Shown: in pieces, positions 24,314-34,099 of the stretch
How the letters are laid out: the number at the start of each line of letters is the position of its first letter
Numbering within the stretch: position 1 is the stretch's first letter
Assembly: GCF_015686655.1 (NCBI RefSeq)
Contig: NZ_JADPMP010000015.1
Location: forward strand, 1 to 64,000
Reading direction: 5' to 3'
Source of the DNA: Pontibacter sp. FD36
Lineage (GTDB): Bacteria > Bacteroidota > Bacteroidia > Cytophagales > Hymenobacteraceae
DNA: 64,000 nt
Made by a program: the position numbers and the translations under genes
Notes under the pieces: model-generated
Database searches by the model: none
Told to the model about the DNA's origin: nothing
Seen by the model: the letters and a program-made list of their open reading frames with translations, nothing else

Positions 24314-27300
24314 TTAGTATTTCATGATTTTAAGGTTCTTGTCGAGCCCGTCCCCTCTGAAGTGGAGAAGGTAGACCCCTCCGTTGAGGCTTGGAACGGA
24401 AAGCTCCAGTTCGTTTAACCCCCTATGCAACTGCAGCTCTTTTGTAAGGATTGTCTGCCCCCGAAGCGAGACCAGCCTGACAGTTGCCTTCCCTTCCGCT
24501 TCAGCCTGGTAGGCAATACTAAGCACGGAGGTAAATGGATTCGGATAAACCTGCAGGCGCAGGTGGTCAGCGATGGTTTCTCTGTTTATGGCTACAACGC
24601 GGCTATACTCGTGCTTGCCGTCAAAGTCCTCCTGCCGGAGACGGTAGTAGGCAACTCCCGCAAGTGCGGACTTGTCGGTGAAGCTATAGTGCTGTGCGAT
24701 GACGGTGGTGCCTTTGCCTGCCACCTCTCCGATTGGGACGAATGCTTTCGCATCTTGGCTGCGCTCGACAAGAAACTGCTTGTTGTCTTTTTCCGAAGCC
24801 GTTTTCCACTCTAGGACCACCATCCCCTGCTTCGCCTTCGCTCTAAAGTATACCAGCTCCACCGGCAGGGGGGTGATCAGGGGAGGCTCTCCATAAACCG
24901 TTAAGGTAAGTGGTGTATCTGAGGTATTGTTGAAGCCGTCTGTCGTCCTGATGGTGAGAGAGTAAGTGCCGGCAAGCGGAGTAAATCCGGTTCTTATCTC
25001 AATATTGCCGTTGGACAGCAACTGCACCCACTCAGGGAGACCGCCGTTCACCACTGCCGCTGCCCTGATGCCGCCGTCGGGGTCGGTTGCTGTCGCCAGC
25101 AGATCGCCACTCTTATACTGAGCGGCGTAGCGGGGCGGATGGATCAAGTAGTGTGCCGGGCAGTTGACGGTAATCTGCACAGTACTGGAAGAGGTGGTGC
25201 TTTGTCCGCCGCAAGCGGTGTTGATCGTCCACCGGAGCGTATGCACTCCGGAAGGCAAACCGGTCACGGTAGCTTTCGGGTCATTGAGGCTTGAGAAACT
25301 TGCGCCTGCCGGAACCCCGCCTTCCATGGACCAGGTACCTGTACCCGGGGAGGCGTAATTGGCCTCGAGGGTAAAAGCGCCGCAGACTTCGCGGGCTCCC
25401 CCGGCAAAGGCCTGTACGGCAGCCGTGGAGGGTGTGGCGGTAACTGTGGTCGTCATGCGGACGTTGGTGGCACAGCCACCGGTCACCTCCACGTAAAAGG
25501 ACCGGCTTGTGGTCACCCCGCCTGGGTATACTGTCGTTCTGGAAACCACGTTGCCTGTTCCAGGGAAGGATGCGCCAATGGTCGTACCTGTATTATCCCG
25601 GATGGTATAGGTGTAGGCGCTGTTGTACTCGGTTGCCACGCTGATGGTCACCTGCTCCCCGGCGCAGGGAGTGGGCTTGTCGAGGGTGACAGCCTGGGCA
25701 AGCGAAGGGCCCTCTGTGACAGTAACCGTAGCCGTCCGGATGCTCTCAGAGGCACAGCCGGCTGTGGGCGTGATGCGCACGCCAAAAGTTGTGGTGCCGT
25801 AAAGGGTATAGTTGGTGGCCAGCGTGACGGAAGCGGGAGCAGTCGCCCCTACCACCACTGGTGAGCCAATGAAAGCTTTGGTGTCAAAGTTGATCAACTG
25901 GTACGTGGTGTTGGCCACCGGGCTGTTCAGCGAAAGGTTGGTGGTAACCGCAGCACAACCTGTGGGAGTGCTGGCCACCAAAGCAGTCGGTTGCGGCGGG
26001 GCTGCCAAAACCGTCACCGCTTTGTTGCCGCCGATGCCTGTGGTTGCGCAATCACTTCCTACATCCACAGCCCTTACCGAGAGAGAGCTGGTGCTGGCTG
26101 CTAAAGGCCCTGAGGTCAGGGTGATGGCGCTGCCCGTTCCAGCAACGGAAGCACCGGTCGGGGTGCCGTTATTGGTCAATCTATAGGAAACCCCTCGCTC
26201 TGATCCGGACAGTGTCACGGTTACGGTCCCGTTGTAGCAGACCGAGGTGGCACTTAAAGTCGTCATATAGGTATTGGATGGCGGTCTGCATTGCACAGTG
26301 GTAGTGACCGGCCCGCTGGAGCAGTTGGAAGCGTTGCTCTTGAAAGTGGCGGAAAGCACCGCCCCTGTATAGATTTCCAACGAACTGATACCCGCCACTT
26401 CCCAGGTGCCAGTCGAGGTGGTGGCCACGGTAGCAAAGGGGGTGCCGGCAACGGAGAGCGTAACCTCATACTTGGTGTCGGCGGTACTGGCCGGTGCCCT
26501 GCCTCGTATGGTGACGAGTTGCTCTCCAGGCAAAGGCTCTGCTACCGGGTTGATGGTAAACGTGGCGCCCGACGGGAGGGCAGGGGCTGCGGAAGAGAAC
26601 ACCGTGTTGGAGAAAATGCTGGTGGCCTTGCCGGCCGTCTTGGCCCGGGCGGTGATGGGCACTCCGGCCGCAATGCCGCTCCCATTGTTCAACGAAGAGA
26701 CGTCTATTGTCCAGGCACCGGTGGAGGCCACCACACTGGTCAGGTTGGTAGTGGTACCATTGGTGAAGAGCGTGACCACGCTGCCGGGCTCAGCGGACGT
26801 GCCGGAAACGGACTTTACAAAACCGCAGGTGGGAATCGGGTTGATGACAGGGGCAGCCGTCGTTTCCCGTATCACCGCCAGGTTGGAAGCAGCGGACATG
26901 TTCACGCCGCAGGCTGAGGAAGCTTCTACCCTGACAAAGAGAATGTCTCCGGGAGCAAGTGCCAAACCGGTTGTATTGACTGTCCAGTTGGTGGAAGTAA
27001 CGCTTGCCCGGAAAGCGGTCTGGGATCCATTCTTTGCGACGATGACGCTCATGCCTGCCACATAGGAGGACAAGGTGCCGGAGAGGGACGTAATACCGGC
27101 AGGTAATTCAGAAAGGGTGGCATAGGTGAGGCCGGTACTGCCCGTAGCGCTGGTAATCGTGGCGGAGTGATTGTTCACAGGAGCGGTGCCCCCGTTTTGG
27201 AAGCACATCTGATTGGACCGAAAGGACTCGCAGCCGGTGGCAGCTCCGTTGGCGTCCACCGGGGTGGTGGTCACTACATAGTTGCCGGCCTTGGAGAGGG

Positions 27301-28717
27301 CCATCGTCCCTGTGACATTCTCCATGCTGGTCACGGCGGTCGGCAAGGCGGCAGGAGCCGTTGTGGCGGTGAACACATAGGATCCCTGTAGCGCGAAGGC
27401 ATAGACGCCATTGTTCACGGTAACCGTATACAACGAGATGCGCTGCCTTCCCACATACTGGGTCGTTCCTACCGCGTACTTGGTGCTGGAATTTGTCTGC
27501 CCGGTAAGTGTGGGCGCGGGGATAGCGGTGCAGGCGGCAGGGGCCGTGACGGTTACCTCTGCTGATGCCGGGGAGCTGTTTTTAATGGTGGGGCTCACAA
27601 TAGCGGTGATTTTATCACCTGTCAAAAGTAAGGAGGAGGCCAGACCAGTAACCGACCAACTGCCGTTGGCAGTGACGGAGGCGGTGCCTATACTGGTTGT
27701 AGCACCTGCCCGGGTACGGTACACCGTGATCGTGGAACCTGCCGCCTCTGTGGATCTGCCTATGATACTGGTACTGCCGGCCAGGATAGGACCTGTGACG
27801 ACAGGTGGGGTCGCCACTATTTTGGCAAACTCCCCGCTCCGGAGCTGATTGAGGCTGGTAGGTGGAAAAGAGTTGATGATATCCTGCCATGCCCTTTGCT
27901 TGCTCAGTTCATAAGCTGAAAAGTTGACACCCCCCACGTCCGCTACGGTACCGCTAATGCCACTCTGGGCACTTGTCACCGTAATACCCGACAAACGCAA
28001 AGGAGTGTCTGCCGTGAGCACAGCAGGACCCGTGGTCGGGAACGCCGAGAGCGGCACATAGAAGTCGTAGAAATAATCCGCGTTGCCACCGGCAGTAGAC
28101 GCTGCCACAGCCTTTTGAGAGAACTGGTCTGCTGAACCTGACCAGACTTTGGTTCCCCCACTGGCCTTGCCCCGGTGGTCGTAGATGCTCACATCGAAGT
28201 TAGCGGCCAGGACCACCTCGTACTCAAAGCCTGGATTAGGGGTAGTAGACAGACTGCCTCCTTCTACCAAGTCTCCGAACTGGTTGTTGGCGTCCATGAG
28301 CACACTGTAGCCCTTCGATGCCGTGGATGCCCCACCTAGCCTGACCCGGAACAGGAGGTGGGAGCCGTTGAAATAGGCTGCGATGGGGGAGCCTGTGGAA
28401 CCTGCGTAATTAGGCGGAGCCAAATCCGTATGGCCGCCCATGGCCCCGGTATTGATATCGCCCAGCGGTTCTGTGGTAAGGGCCGGGAAAGGTCGGTAGG
28501 GAACCTCGCTGAACCCGGCGCCTTCGTCCCGAGTGCCTGTGAAGCCCGCTGGCGTTCGGGCTACGGATACATAGCCATCGCCATTTGGATCCAGCACGCG
28601 GGCTCCGCCAGCGGTGGCAGGCTTGTAAATCAGGCCGGGGGTTTGTGCGAGCGCCTTATTAGAGCAACACAGCAGAAATAGAATAGTAAAGAGGTGGCAG
28701 TAGTATACTTTATTCAT
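24314..28717 (-). CDS. large secreted multidomain protein with T9SS sorting domain
   Basis: The 1467-residue protein starts with a signal peptide (hydrophobic residues about 8-20, cleavage near ALAQ). An N-terminal domain of about 300 residues follows, then many Thr/Ser/Gly-rich Ig-like beta repeats (for example GSWSVTGLASSLLLTGD, GNYVVTTTPVD). Near the end is a PxxWVQLLSNGNIEI cadherin-like domain, then VELVYFRAKAKQGMVVLEWKTA, the segment that usually precedes type A sorting signals. The last 80 residues (VYPNPFTSVLSI to LKIMKY) form the type A C-terminal domain that directs export by the type IX system and attachment to the cell surface. It is probably an adhesin or a surface-layer component. 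The frame is intact. Confidence 0.85.
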   Translation of the reverse strand: MNKVYYCHLFTILFLLCCSNKALAQTPGLIYKPATAGGARVLDPNGDGYVSVARTPAGFTGTRDEGAGFSEVPYRPFPALTTEPLGDINTGAMGGHTDLAPPNYAGSTGSPIAAYFNGSHLLFRVRLGGASTASKGYSVLMDANNQFGDLVEGGSLSTTPNPGFEYEVVLAANFDVSIYDHRGKASGGTKVWSGSADQFSQKAVAASTAGGNADYFYDFYVPLSAFPTTGPAVLTADTPLRLSGITVTSAQSGISGTVADVGGVNFSAYELSKQRAWQDIINSFPPTSLNQLRSGEFAKIVATPPVVTGPILAGSTSIIGRSTEAAGSTITVYRTRAGATTSIGTASVTANGSWSVTGLASSLLLTGDKITAIVSPTIKNSSPASAEVTVTAPAACTAIPAPTLTGQTNSSTKYAVGTTQYVGRQRISLYTVTVNNGVYAFALQGSYVFTATTAPAALPTAVTSMENVTGTMALSKAGNYVVTTTPVDANGAATGCESFRSNQMCFQNGGTAPVNNHSATITSATGSTGLTYATLSELPAGITSLSGTLSSYVAGMSVIVAKNGSQTAFRASVTSTNWTVNTTGLALAPGDILFVRVEASSACGVNMSAASNLAVIRETTAAPVINPIPTCGFVKSVSGTSAEPGSVVTLFTNGTTTNLTSVVASTGAWTIDVSSLNNGSGIAAGVPITARAKTAGKATSIFSNTVFSSAAPALPSGATFTINPVAEPLPGEQLVTIRGRAPASTADTKYEVTLSVAGTPFATVATTSTGTWEVAGISSLEIYTGAVLSATFKSNASNCSSGPVTTTVQCRPPSNTYMTTLSATSVCYNGTVTVTLSGSERGVSYRLTNNGTPTGASVAGTGSAITLTSGPLAASTSSLSVRAVDVGSDCATTGIGGNKAVTVLAAPPQPTALVASTPTGCAAVTTNLSLNSPVANTTYQLINFDTKAFIGSPVVVGATAPASVTLATNYTLYGTTTFGVRITPTAGCASESIRTATVTVTEGPSLAQAVTLDKPTPCAGEQVTISVATEYNSAYTYTIRDNTGTTIGASFPGTGNVVSRTTVYPGGVTTSRSFYVEVTGGCATNVRMTTTVTATPSTAAVQAFAGGAREVCGAFTLEANYASPGTGTWSMEGGVPAGASFSSLNDPKATVTGLPSGVHTLRWTINTACGGQSTTSSSTVQITVNCPAHYLIHPPRYAAQYKSGDLLATATDPDGGIRAAAVVNGGLPEWVQLLSNGNIEIRTGFTPLAGTYSLTIRTTDGFNNTSDTPLTLTVYGEPPLITPLPVELVYFRAKAKQGMVVLEWKTASEKDNKQFLVERSQDAKAFVPIGEVAGKGTTVIAQHYSFTDKSALAGVAYYRLRQEDFDGKHEYSRVVAINRETIADHLRLQVYPNPFTSVLSIAYQAEAEGKATVRLVSLRGQTILTKELQLHRGLNELELSVPSLNGGVYLLHFRGDGLDKNLKIMKY

Positions 28718-29490
28718 TCATATAGATCTTCAGGCAAATTCACTTTCTAGATAGGACAAGTTTTATAAAGAAAGTTCACATCAGATAGGATTATTTAATA
28801 GAGTTGAATAGGTACCTAGCTGATTCATTAATTGACAGGGGCTAATTCATTAAGGTTAAGTCGGCATAGGCAGGATTGGTTTTGCGTTTTGTGCTGAAAA
28901 TATATTGTACTGTTTTATCCGCTGTAAAGTTAAAGGGGAGAAGATTATCATAATATGATATGTATCATTCAACTAATTCCGTGTTGCGTTTTTCCTGCAT
29001 TAACGAACAATTAAATCAGCTGTTACTTCGATCCAGAGCCTTGCCTTCTTGTATGGTAGCGAGTATAAGAACAAAAAAGCGTGCATTGTAGCTAGTGTAT
29101 CCCTTGCGGTAGCTACACGCTTCTATAGTGCAGATAAAGTACTTCGCTATGCGTTGCGAACAAGTGGACCTATACTAAGCTATATTAGGGTTTATATGGT
29201 GGGCTGCCTTGTATTGGGGTTCTTCATACCTGAACTACGGCGAAATTACCAGACGCAACGTAGCAAATTATACTTTAATACAGTAATTGCGCGGCAGCAA
29301 TTACGGAAACTAGTGCTAAAAAATGGTGATGATCATCACCAGAAATTGGTATTTGAAAGTATTCTGATGATTAGGTTTAGACTGCCTGTATGAGGCCATT
29401 AACACTATGGTTGGCTTCATTGCAAGCAGACACTAGGCTAGTGGTAAAAGTATCTTAGCCATTGTTTACCAGCCAATCATAAGCGGCTTG
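28718..29490. other. 773-base region without a supported gene
   Basis: A frame at 29,049-29,393 is open, but it starts with TTG, has poor composition and resembles nothing known. The upstream 250 bases should contain the promoter of the large secreted protein. Confidence 0.4.
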
Positions 29491-29871
29491 TTATTCAGAA
29501 AATAATGCTAAGGCGTAGGTGTCATACTTAGCGCTTATATGCATTTCTTCGATGATCATTTTCTGAAACAGATTACCTGCTACCACACATGCCAGCTTTT
29601 GCAGCTGGGTCTTGGGCAGCAGCGTTTTGATGTAAAATCTACTCCACTCTTGATCTTCCTCAGAGATCAGCCCTGCAAAAGTGTTGTTGAACAGCATCAG
29701 CTCGATGTGCTGTTTGGTGAGCAAATTAAGGAAAGCCATAATAGCGACCCGGTATTCTAAAGAAGAGGGATTCTTTTTCCAGCACAGACGCGCCAATTTT
29801 TTCTTCTCTAAGTGCTCCAAGAGTACATAAGGGGTATCTACTATAAGCTTGGAGCCAACATATGCAGACAT
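29491..29871 (-). CDS. conserved hypothetical protein, STAS/SpoIIAA-like pattern
   Basis: The 126-residue soluble protein has the pattern VDTPYVLLEHLEKKKLARLCWKKNPSSLEYR, then NNTFAGLISEEDQEW and KLACVVAGNLFQKMIIEEM. I recognise this as a recurrent single-domain protein of Hymenobacteraceae resembling STAS/SpoIIAA-like folds. The role is not known; relatives often occur in several copies per genome. The ATG is at 29,869-29,871. Confidence 0.6.
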   Translation of the reverse strand: MSAYVGSKLIVDTPYVLLEHLEKKKLARLCWKKNPSSLEYRVAIMAFLNLLTKQHIELMLFNNTFAGLISEEDQEWSRFYIKTLLPKTQLQKLACVVAGNLFQKMIIEEMHISAKYDTYALALFSE

Positions 29872-30024
29872 AGTACCTAGTAAAGGTGAACTCTAAAGTG
29901 ACAAACACTTGATGACAAAGCTACACTTTGTAGCAGTACTTTATCCTACATTTATTTCTGGCAGAAAATAGTTTTCCATGCAGTGCCCTTATTTGTCAAA
30001 GGGCTATTTCTTCTTTCTCTACTA

Positions 30025-30477
30025 CTAGGCTACACCCGTAACCATCTTTTCAGTAAAGCATGTTTTACCCGTTACCATTTGTGTAGAACCGCCTAATAAC
30101 ACGGGTGGCGTTAGCTGTGGGACAGCAACAAGGGCAGTTGTCCCACAGCTAATTCCTATTTCCGAACTAACTTCCTGCTGGAAGTTAGTTCGATTTGTGT
30201 ACCAACGGTAACTGCCTCCGGCCGGTGCACCCGTAGCATGCAATGTTATAGGCCCTGCGCCGGCACGGGCACCCCCTGTAGTGAGAGGTGCAGCAGGATT
30301 TACTATTGTTGCTGTTACTGTGATTCTTGTGCTCTCAGAATTTCAATTAATAATTGCTACATAGTAAGTGGTAGTGGCAGTAAGGTTTGGGGTAACATAG
30401 CCAGCCCCTGTAGCATTAGTGATAGGTGTGCCACCAGTAGCACTTTTAGAACTTGGTTCTAGCTGTTGAATGGTCAT
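30025..30477 (-). pseudogene. decayed Ig-like repeat of a secreted protein
   Basis: Reading from 30,477, the frame encodes SKSATGGTPITNATGAGYV, then PNLTATTTYYVAIIN and, after an in-frame TGA at 30,343-30,345, continues ITVTATIVNPAAPLTTGG and ITLHATGAPAGGSYRWYTN. These are typical Ig-like repeats of large T9SS-exported proteins. No start, signal peptide or sorting domain remains, and the distal part is replaced by two perfect hairpins. It is a fragment of a once larger surface protein gene. Confidence 0.75.
30111..30192. repeat. two adjacent perfect stem-loops in the pseudogene
   Basis: The first stem is 14 bp (30,111-30,124 with 30,139-30,152, 14-base loop) and the second is 13 bp (30,163-30,175 with 30,180-30,192, 4-base loop), separated by 10 bases. 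Neither is followed by a T run, so they are not intrinsic terminators. They lie within sequence that still reads as protein on one strand. Confidence 0.8.
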
Positions 30478-30873
30478 ATTTTCGGCTGAAGGAAAACAAA
30501 GTGATAAATTGACCTAGAAGCAGAAGAATTGGAACTGTTAGAGTGATTAGCTAAGGCAAATTACTCTAACAAGCACTTTTCAGCAGATAAGTAAAGTAGT
30601 TTATCAGTAAAGAGGATTTAGGAACATAAAATGCTGCTCCATTATTTAACATAAGGTAAATTATAAGACTATCTATATATAACTATCATCCATTATAAAG
30701 CAATCCTTAATTATGGTAATATATTGGTTGACAGTCCTATACAATAGGAACACTTGAAGATTGAGAAATAATAAGGCGTTATAAATACTAAATATTTTAG
30801 CTTTTATATTTTATAAAGTTAATAAATTTCTCTAAAGTTGCGTAATAGCTAATATTTTTAGCACACATGCAAC
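30478..30873. other. intergenic region upstream of umuDC
   Basis: No gene is visible. Two short inverted repeats occur: TCCTAT-ACA-ATAGGA near 30,736 and GCTAA-TATTT-TTAGC at 30,848-30,862, the latter ending 11 bases before the umuD start. Either could be a damage-response operator; I cannot match a known LexA box. Confidence 0.45.
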
Positions 30874-31329
30874 ATGAATACAGAGATATTATTACCCTCG
30901 GAAACAGTAAGCTTTGTTCTGCTAGGTCGTGACACGGAAACAAAGTGCCCGCTCTTCGCGGCACGTGTCCCGGCGGGTTTCCCCAGTCCGGCAGAAGAGC
31001 ACATTGAGGACAGAATCAGTTTATCATCTTATCTAAACGGGCACCCAGACGCTACTTTTTACGTGCGGCTAGAGGGGGACTCTATGATAGACTACAACCT
31101 GCTGGAGGGTGACTTGCTCGTTGTAGACCGTTCACTGCACGTGCGCAGCGGCGACATCGTGCTGGCCAACGTGAATAGCGAGTACACGGTAAAGAAGCTG
31201 GAGATAACCGAAACTGGGGTTAGGCTTCTGCCCGGTAACAACAAGTATAAACCTATAGAAATCACGGAGGATTTGGAGTTTTTGGTCTGGGGCGTAGTGC
31301 GGGGTGTAGCCAGGAGGATACGTCAATGA
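30874..31329 (+). CDS. umuD: UmuD-like self-cleaving polymerase V subunit
   Basis: The 151-residue protein belongs to the LexA/UmuD S24 peptidase family. The cleavage site Ala34-Gly35 is in RVPAGFPSPAEE, the catalytic serine is Ser70 in LEGDSMID, and the catalytic lysine is Lys107 in YTVKKLE. The 37-residue spacing is the same as in E. coli UmuD. Activated RecA stimulates self-cleavage after DNA damage, which turns the protein into the processivity partner of UmuC. Its stop overlaps the umuC start by ATGA. It has no N-terminal DNA-binding domain, so it is not LexA. Confidence 0.92.
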   Translation: MNTEILLPSETVSFVLLGRDTETKCPLFAARVPAGFPSPAEEHIEDRISLSSYLNGHPDATFYVRLEGDSMIDYNLLEGDLLVVDRSLHVRSGDIVLANVNSEYTVKKLEITETGVRLLPGNNKYKPIEITEDLEFLVWGVVRGVARRIRQ

Positions 31330-32594
31330 CTAGTTTGTTTGCCCTTGTAGACTGCAATAACTTTTACTGCTCTGTGATGCGCGTCTTTCACCCTGAGCTA
31401 AACAATGTGCCCGTGGTAGTGCTTTCTAACAACGACGGCTCGATCATCGCAAGAAGCAATGAGTCCAAAGCACTGGGCCTGCAGATGGGGCAGCCCTTTT
31501 TCGAAGCCAAGTCAACTATAGACAAATATAATGTAGCCTACTTTAGCTCTAACTATACGCTTATAGGTGACATGTCTGCCAGGGTGCACAGTACCTTGGC
31601 CCGCTTCACTCCCAATATGGAGATTTACTCCATTGACGAGGCATTTTTGGACCTGGGTGGCTTTAAAGGAATAGATATACAGGATTATGCACGCACCATC
31701 CGGAACACCGTCAGAAAGTGGACAGGCATACCCGTCAGCATAGGTGCCGCGCCCACAAAAACCTTGGCGAAGCTCGCGAACCGAATCGCCAAAAAGTCTG
31801 AGAAGGCCAACGGTGTGCTGGTGCTGACGGAAGCTAAGCATTTGGAGGCGGCACTAAAAAGAACCGACGTCGGTGACGTATGGGGCATTGGCTCCCGCTA
31901 TGCCACAAAACTCCACAGCTTCGGCATAAACAGTGCCTGGCAGCTAGCTAATGTCACGGATGCTTTTGCTAAAAAACATTTAACGGTGGTGGGGCTGCGA
32001 CTGGTGAAAGAGTTGCGCGGGGAGCCATGTGCTGACTTAGAGATCGAGCCTCCAGCAAAAAAAGGGATCTGCTCCTCTCGCTCATTCGGGCAACCAGTAA
32101 CCACGCTCAACGACCTAAAGGAAGCTGTGGCTGTCTACGCCTCCCGGTGCGCCTACAAGCTACGGCAGCAAAAAAGCGCCTGTCGCGTGGTAACCGTGTT
32201 CATTCACACTAATCCATTTCGGGAACGGGAGCCGCAATATTACAACACCAAAACCATCAACCTGCCCGTTTCTACCTCCTCCACTATAGATTTAGTTCAG
32301 TACGCTACCATGGCACTGGAACACATCTACAGGGACGGGTTTGCCTACAAGAAAGCCGGCGTGTACATCACAGAGATTGGACCAGCAGACGGTGCACAGA
32401 TGAATATCTTTGACAGGGTGGATCGGAGTAAGCATGCAAACCTCATGCTCACGTTGGATCAACTTAACAAGTCTATGGGCAAGGGCACTGTGAAGGTCGC
32501 TGCTGAGGGGGTGAGCCATATTTGGGAGCCTAAAGCTGAATGCTCTCCACCATGCTATACTACAAGAATAGAAGATGTCCTGAAAGTGCGATAA
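31326..32594 (+). CDS. umuC: UmuC-like Y-family translesion DNA polymerase
   Basis: The 422-residue protein has the Y-family catalytic acids in VDCNNFYCSV (Asp9) and YSIDEAFLDL (Asp104 and Glu105), the helix-hairpin-helix region DVWGIGSRYATKLHSFGI, and the little-finger domain ending in the UmuC-type C-terminus. With UmuD it forms polymerase V, which copies damaged DNA with errors. Plasmid-borne umuDC homologues such as mucAB and rumAB are well known, so its presence suits a plasmid. No frame break is seen. Confidence 0.92.
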   Translation: MTSLFALVDCNNFYCSVMRVFHPELNNVPVVVLSNNDGSIIARSNESKALGLQMGQPFFEAKSTIDKYNVAYFSSNYTLIGDMSARVHSTLARFTPNMEIYSIDEAFLDLGGFKGIDIQDYARTIRNTVRKWTGIPVSIGAAPTKTLAKLANRIAKKSEKANGVLVLTEAKHLEAALKRTDVGDVWGIGSRYATKLHSFGINSAWQLANVTDAFAKKHLTVVGLRLVKELRGEPCADLEIEPPAKKGICSSRSFGQPVTTLNDLKEAVAVYASRCAYKLRQQKSACRVVTVFIHTNPFREREPQYYNTKTINLPVSTSSTIDLVQYATMALEHIYRDGFAYKKAGVYITEIGPADGAQMNIFDRVDRSKHANLMLTLDQLNKSMGKGTVKVAAEGVSHIWEPKAECSPPCYTTRIEDVLKVR

Positions 32595-32650
32595 CGCTCC
32601 AGCAAAGGATAGCTATCTTGTATATCAAATTAGATGTGCTAAATTCGGTA

Positions 32651-33001
32651 ATGGTTAAATTTGAAAAGTACATGAGATTTAAAGAGGCAATAAAATTTAT
32701 ACAAGGGAATAAAGACAAAGCAGCAGTTGCAGTGAATAAAGAACAGATGGAAATTTTCATTCTTGATGTCTTTGTAGATGATCTTGAGTCTGATACTAGT
32801 GTTGAGGATATCCCTGTGTCTGTTTCTTACGAGCAAGATTTAGGGCCCGGTGCTGGTTCAGAAGACTTCTATGAAATCTCAGAATGCCTAGAGGAGCATC
32901 CTCATGTAGAAGCCTTAAAATTCTTTGTCGTTGACAAAGAGCTTGCCGACAGTATCCGAGGGCATGAGTTTTGGTATCAGCTTGAGGCGCTGGGGCTTTA
33001 G
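32651..33001 (+). CDS. hypothetical acidic protein
   Basis: The frame is open from inside umuC, but the sensible start is the ATG at 32,651 (MVKFEKYMRFKEAIKFIQGN), giving 116 residues. It is acidic in the middle (DVFVDDLESDTSVEDIPVSV) with no known motif. It follows umuC by 56 bases in the same direction, so it may be part of the damage-inducible transcript. Function unknown. Confidence 0.5.
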   Translation: MVKFEKYMRFKEAIKFIQGNKDKAAVAVNKEQMEIFILDVFVDDLESDTSVEDIPVSVSYEQDLGPGAGSEDFYEISECLEEHPHVEALKFFVVDKELADSIRGHEFWYQLEALGL

Positions 33002-33048
33002 TAGTAACTTAAAGAGGGTGGATCTAACTAACAAAGGAAGGAAACTAT

Positions 33049-33411
33049 ATGATCAAGATGAAACATCCGGTAGAGGAGTGTAATATCAGTCAGGAAAGAT
33101 TTCTGGCCACCTGTCCCATCGAGAAGCGCCGCTTTCACGAGCTGATGTTTACGGTGGGTAACATTTCTTATCGTTACCATCACGAGGCCAAGGACTACTC
33201 TCCTAATATGATTGATTATCAGGAATGGCTTGAGGGTCTGCCCGATAAGGTGCGCAAGGGAATGGAAGAACAAGGTTTCGAGAATTGTAAAAGCATACTA
33301 TCATTCACACGCTATGTAATGGAGAAAAACGATGTGGGAATGGAGGAGTATATTCGCCTTCATATGGACCCGCAGGACTACGAAGAGTATCTAAAAATAG
33401 TGAAAGGATAG
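33049..33411 (+). CDS. hypothetical protein with strong ribosome site
   Basis: The 120-residue protein is preceded by AAAGGAAGGAAACTAT, one of the clearest Shine-Dalgarno-like sequences in the window. Residues suggest a compact helical fold (RRFHELMFTVGNISYRYHHEAKD, DYQEWLEGLPDKVRKGMEEQGF). No family recognised. It may be the last gene of the umuDC transcript. Confidence 0.55.
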   Translation: MIKMKHPVEECNISQERFLATCPIEKRRFHELMFTVGNISYRYHHEAKDYSPNMIDYQEWLEGLPDKVRKGMEEQGFENCKSILSFTRYVMEKNDVGMEEYIRLHMDPQDYEEYLKIVKG

Positions 33412-33520
33412 GTATAAATAAGTTTAAGATGCCTTCCTTATTTGATGTTGCGCTGAAGTTCGCTTCATGGGCAACACCTTCCATCTGCTAAAGCATTGAA
33501 GGGATGCCTCAAATCCTACC

Positions 33521-33964
33521 TCATTCATTGGCCTTATAATTCAGGTACTCATTTTTCTCCCCTGACGCTTCATTGTAATTAAAGGTCTTCTCATCAATCT
33601 GCTTGCCGTTCTTGTAAATAACAAAGCGCATCTGCATGGAAGCAGGACCTTCCTCTACGGCACTAAACTCATTGGCAGCATGAATGGTAAGTTCCCTTAC
33701 ATTATCCGCTTCAAAAGAATAGGACGTCTCTGAAAGGTTCCCGTCAAATAACACGGGCGGCATAGCTTCGCCAGTACCCCTCACTTTGAAATCGCCACCT
33801 CCAATAGTAATAATCTTAATGAATTTCTCATAATCCCCAGACTGGCTGTAATCGACCCGATAGGTAGCAGTATCAGGCAGAACCGGGCCCTCGCCTTCGT
33901 CATCACAACCAGCAAAAAATAGAACTGTACATAACAGAAGGGAGAAGATAGATAGCTTTTTCAT
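33521..33964 (-). CDS. small lipoprotein
   Basis: The 147-residue protein has a lipoprotein signal peptide (MKKLSIFSLLLCTVLFFAGC) with the lipobox cysteine at 20, followed by acidic residues (DDEGEG). In Bacteroidota such acidic residues are part of the lipoprotein export signal to the outer surface. The rest is a beta-rich single domain (TATYRVDYSQSGDYEKFIKI, SYSFEADNVRELTIHA). It has no enzymatic motif. It stands alone between convergent and co-directional genes. Confidence 0.65.
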   Translation of the reverse strand: MKKLSIFSLLLCTVLFFAGCDDEGEGPVLPDTATYRVDYSQSGDYEKFIKIITIGGGDFKVRGTGEAMPPVLFDGNLSETSYSFEADNVRELTIHAANEFSAVEEGPASMQMRFVIYKNGKQIDEKTFNYNEASGEKNEYLNYKANE

Positions 33965-34099
33965 AGCCTAAAAATTAAATGGTTTATAGTTAGGTGAAAA
34001 ATATTTTCTACAGAGACGTAATTAACCGGAACAGCCAGGCGAGACACAGAAACTGCATTTCACCTCCTAAAGTCTTTGGCTGCTATACTAGATTCCAGA

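Noticed and set aside
24425..28681. Several long frames opposite the T9SS gene
   Set aside because: They are shadows of a long G+C-rich repeat-containing gene, without motifs or start signals of their own.
29049..29393. 114-codon frame
   Set aside because: TTG start, no ribosome site, odd composition and no recognisable pattern.
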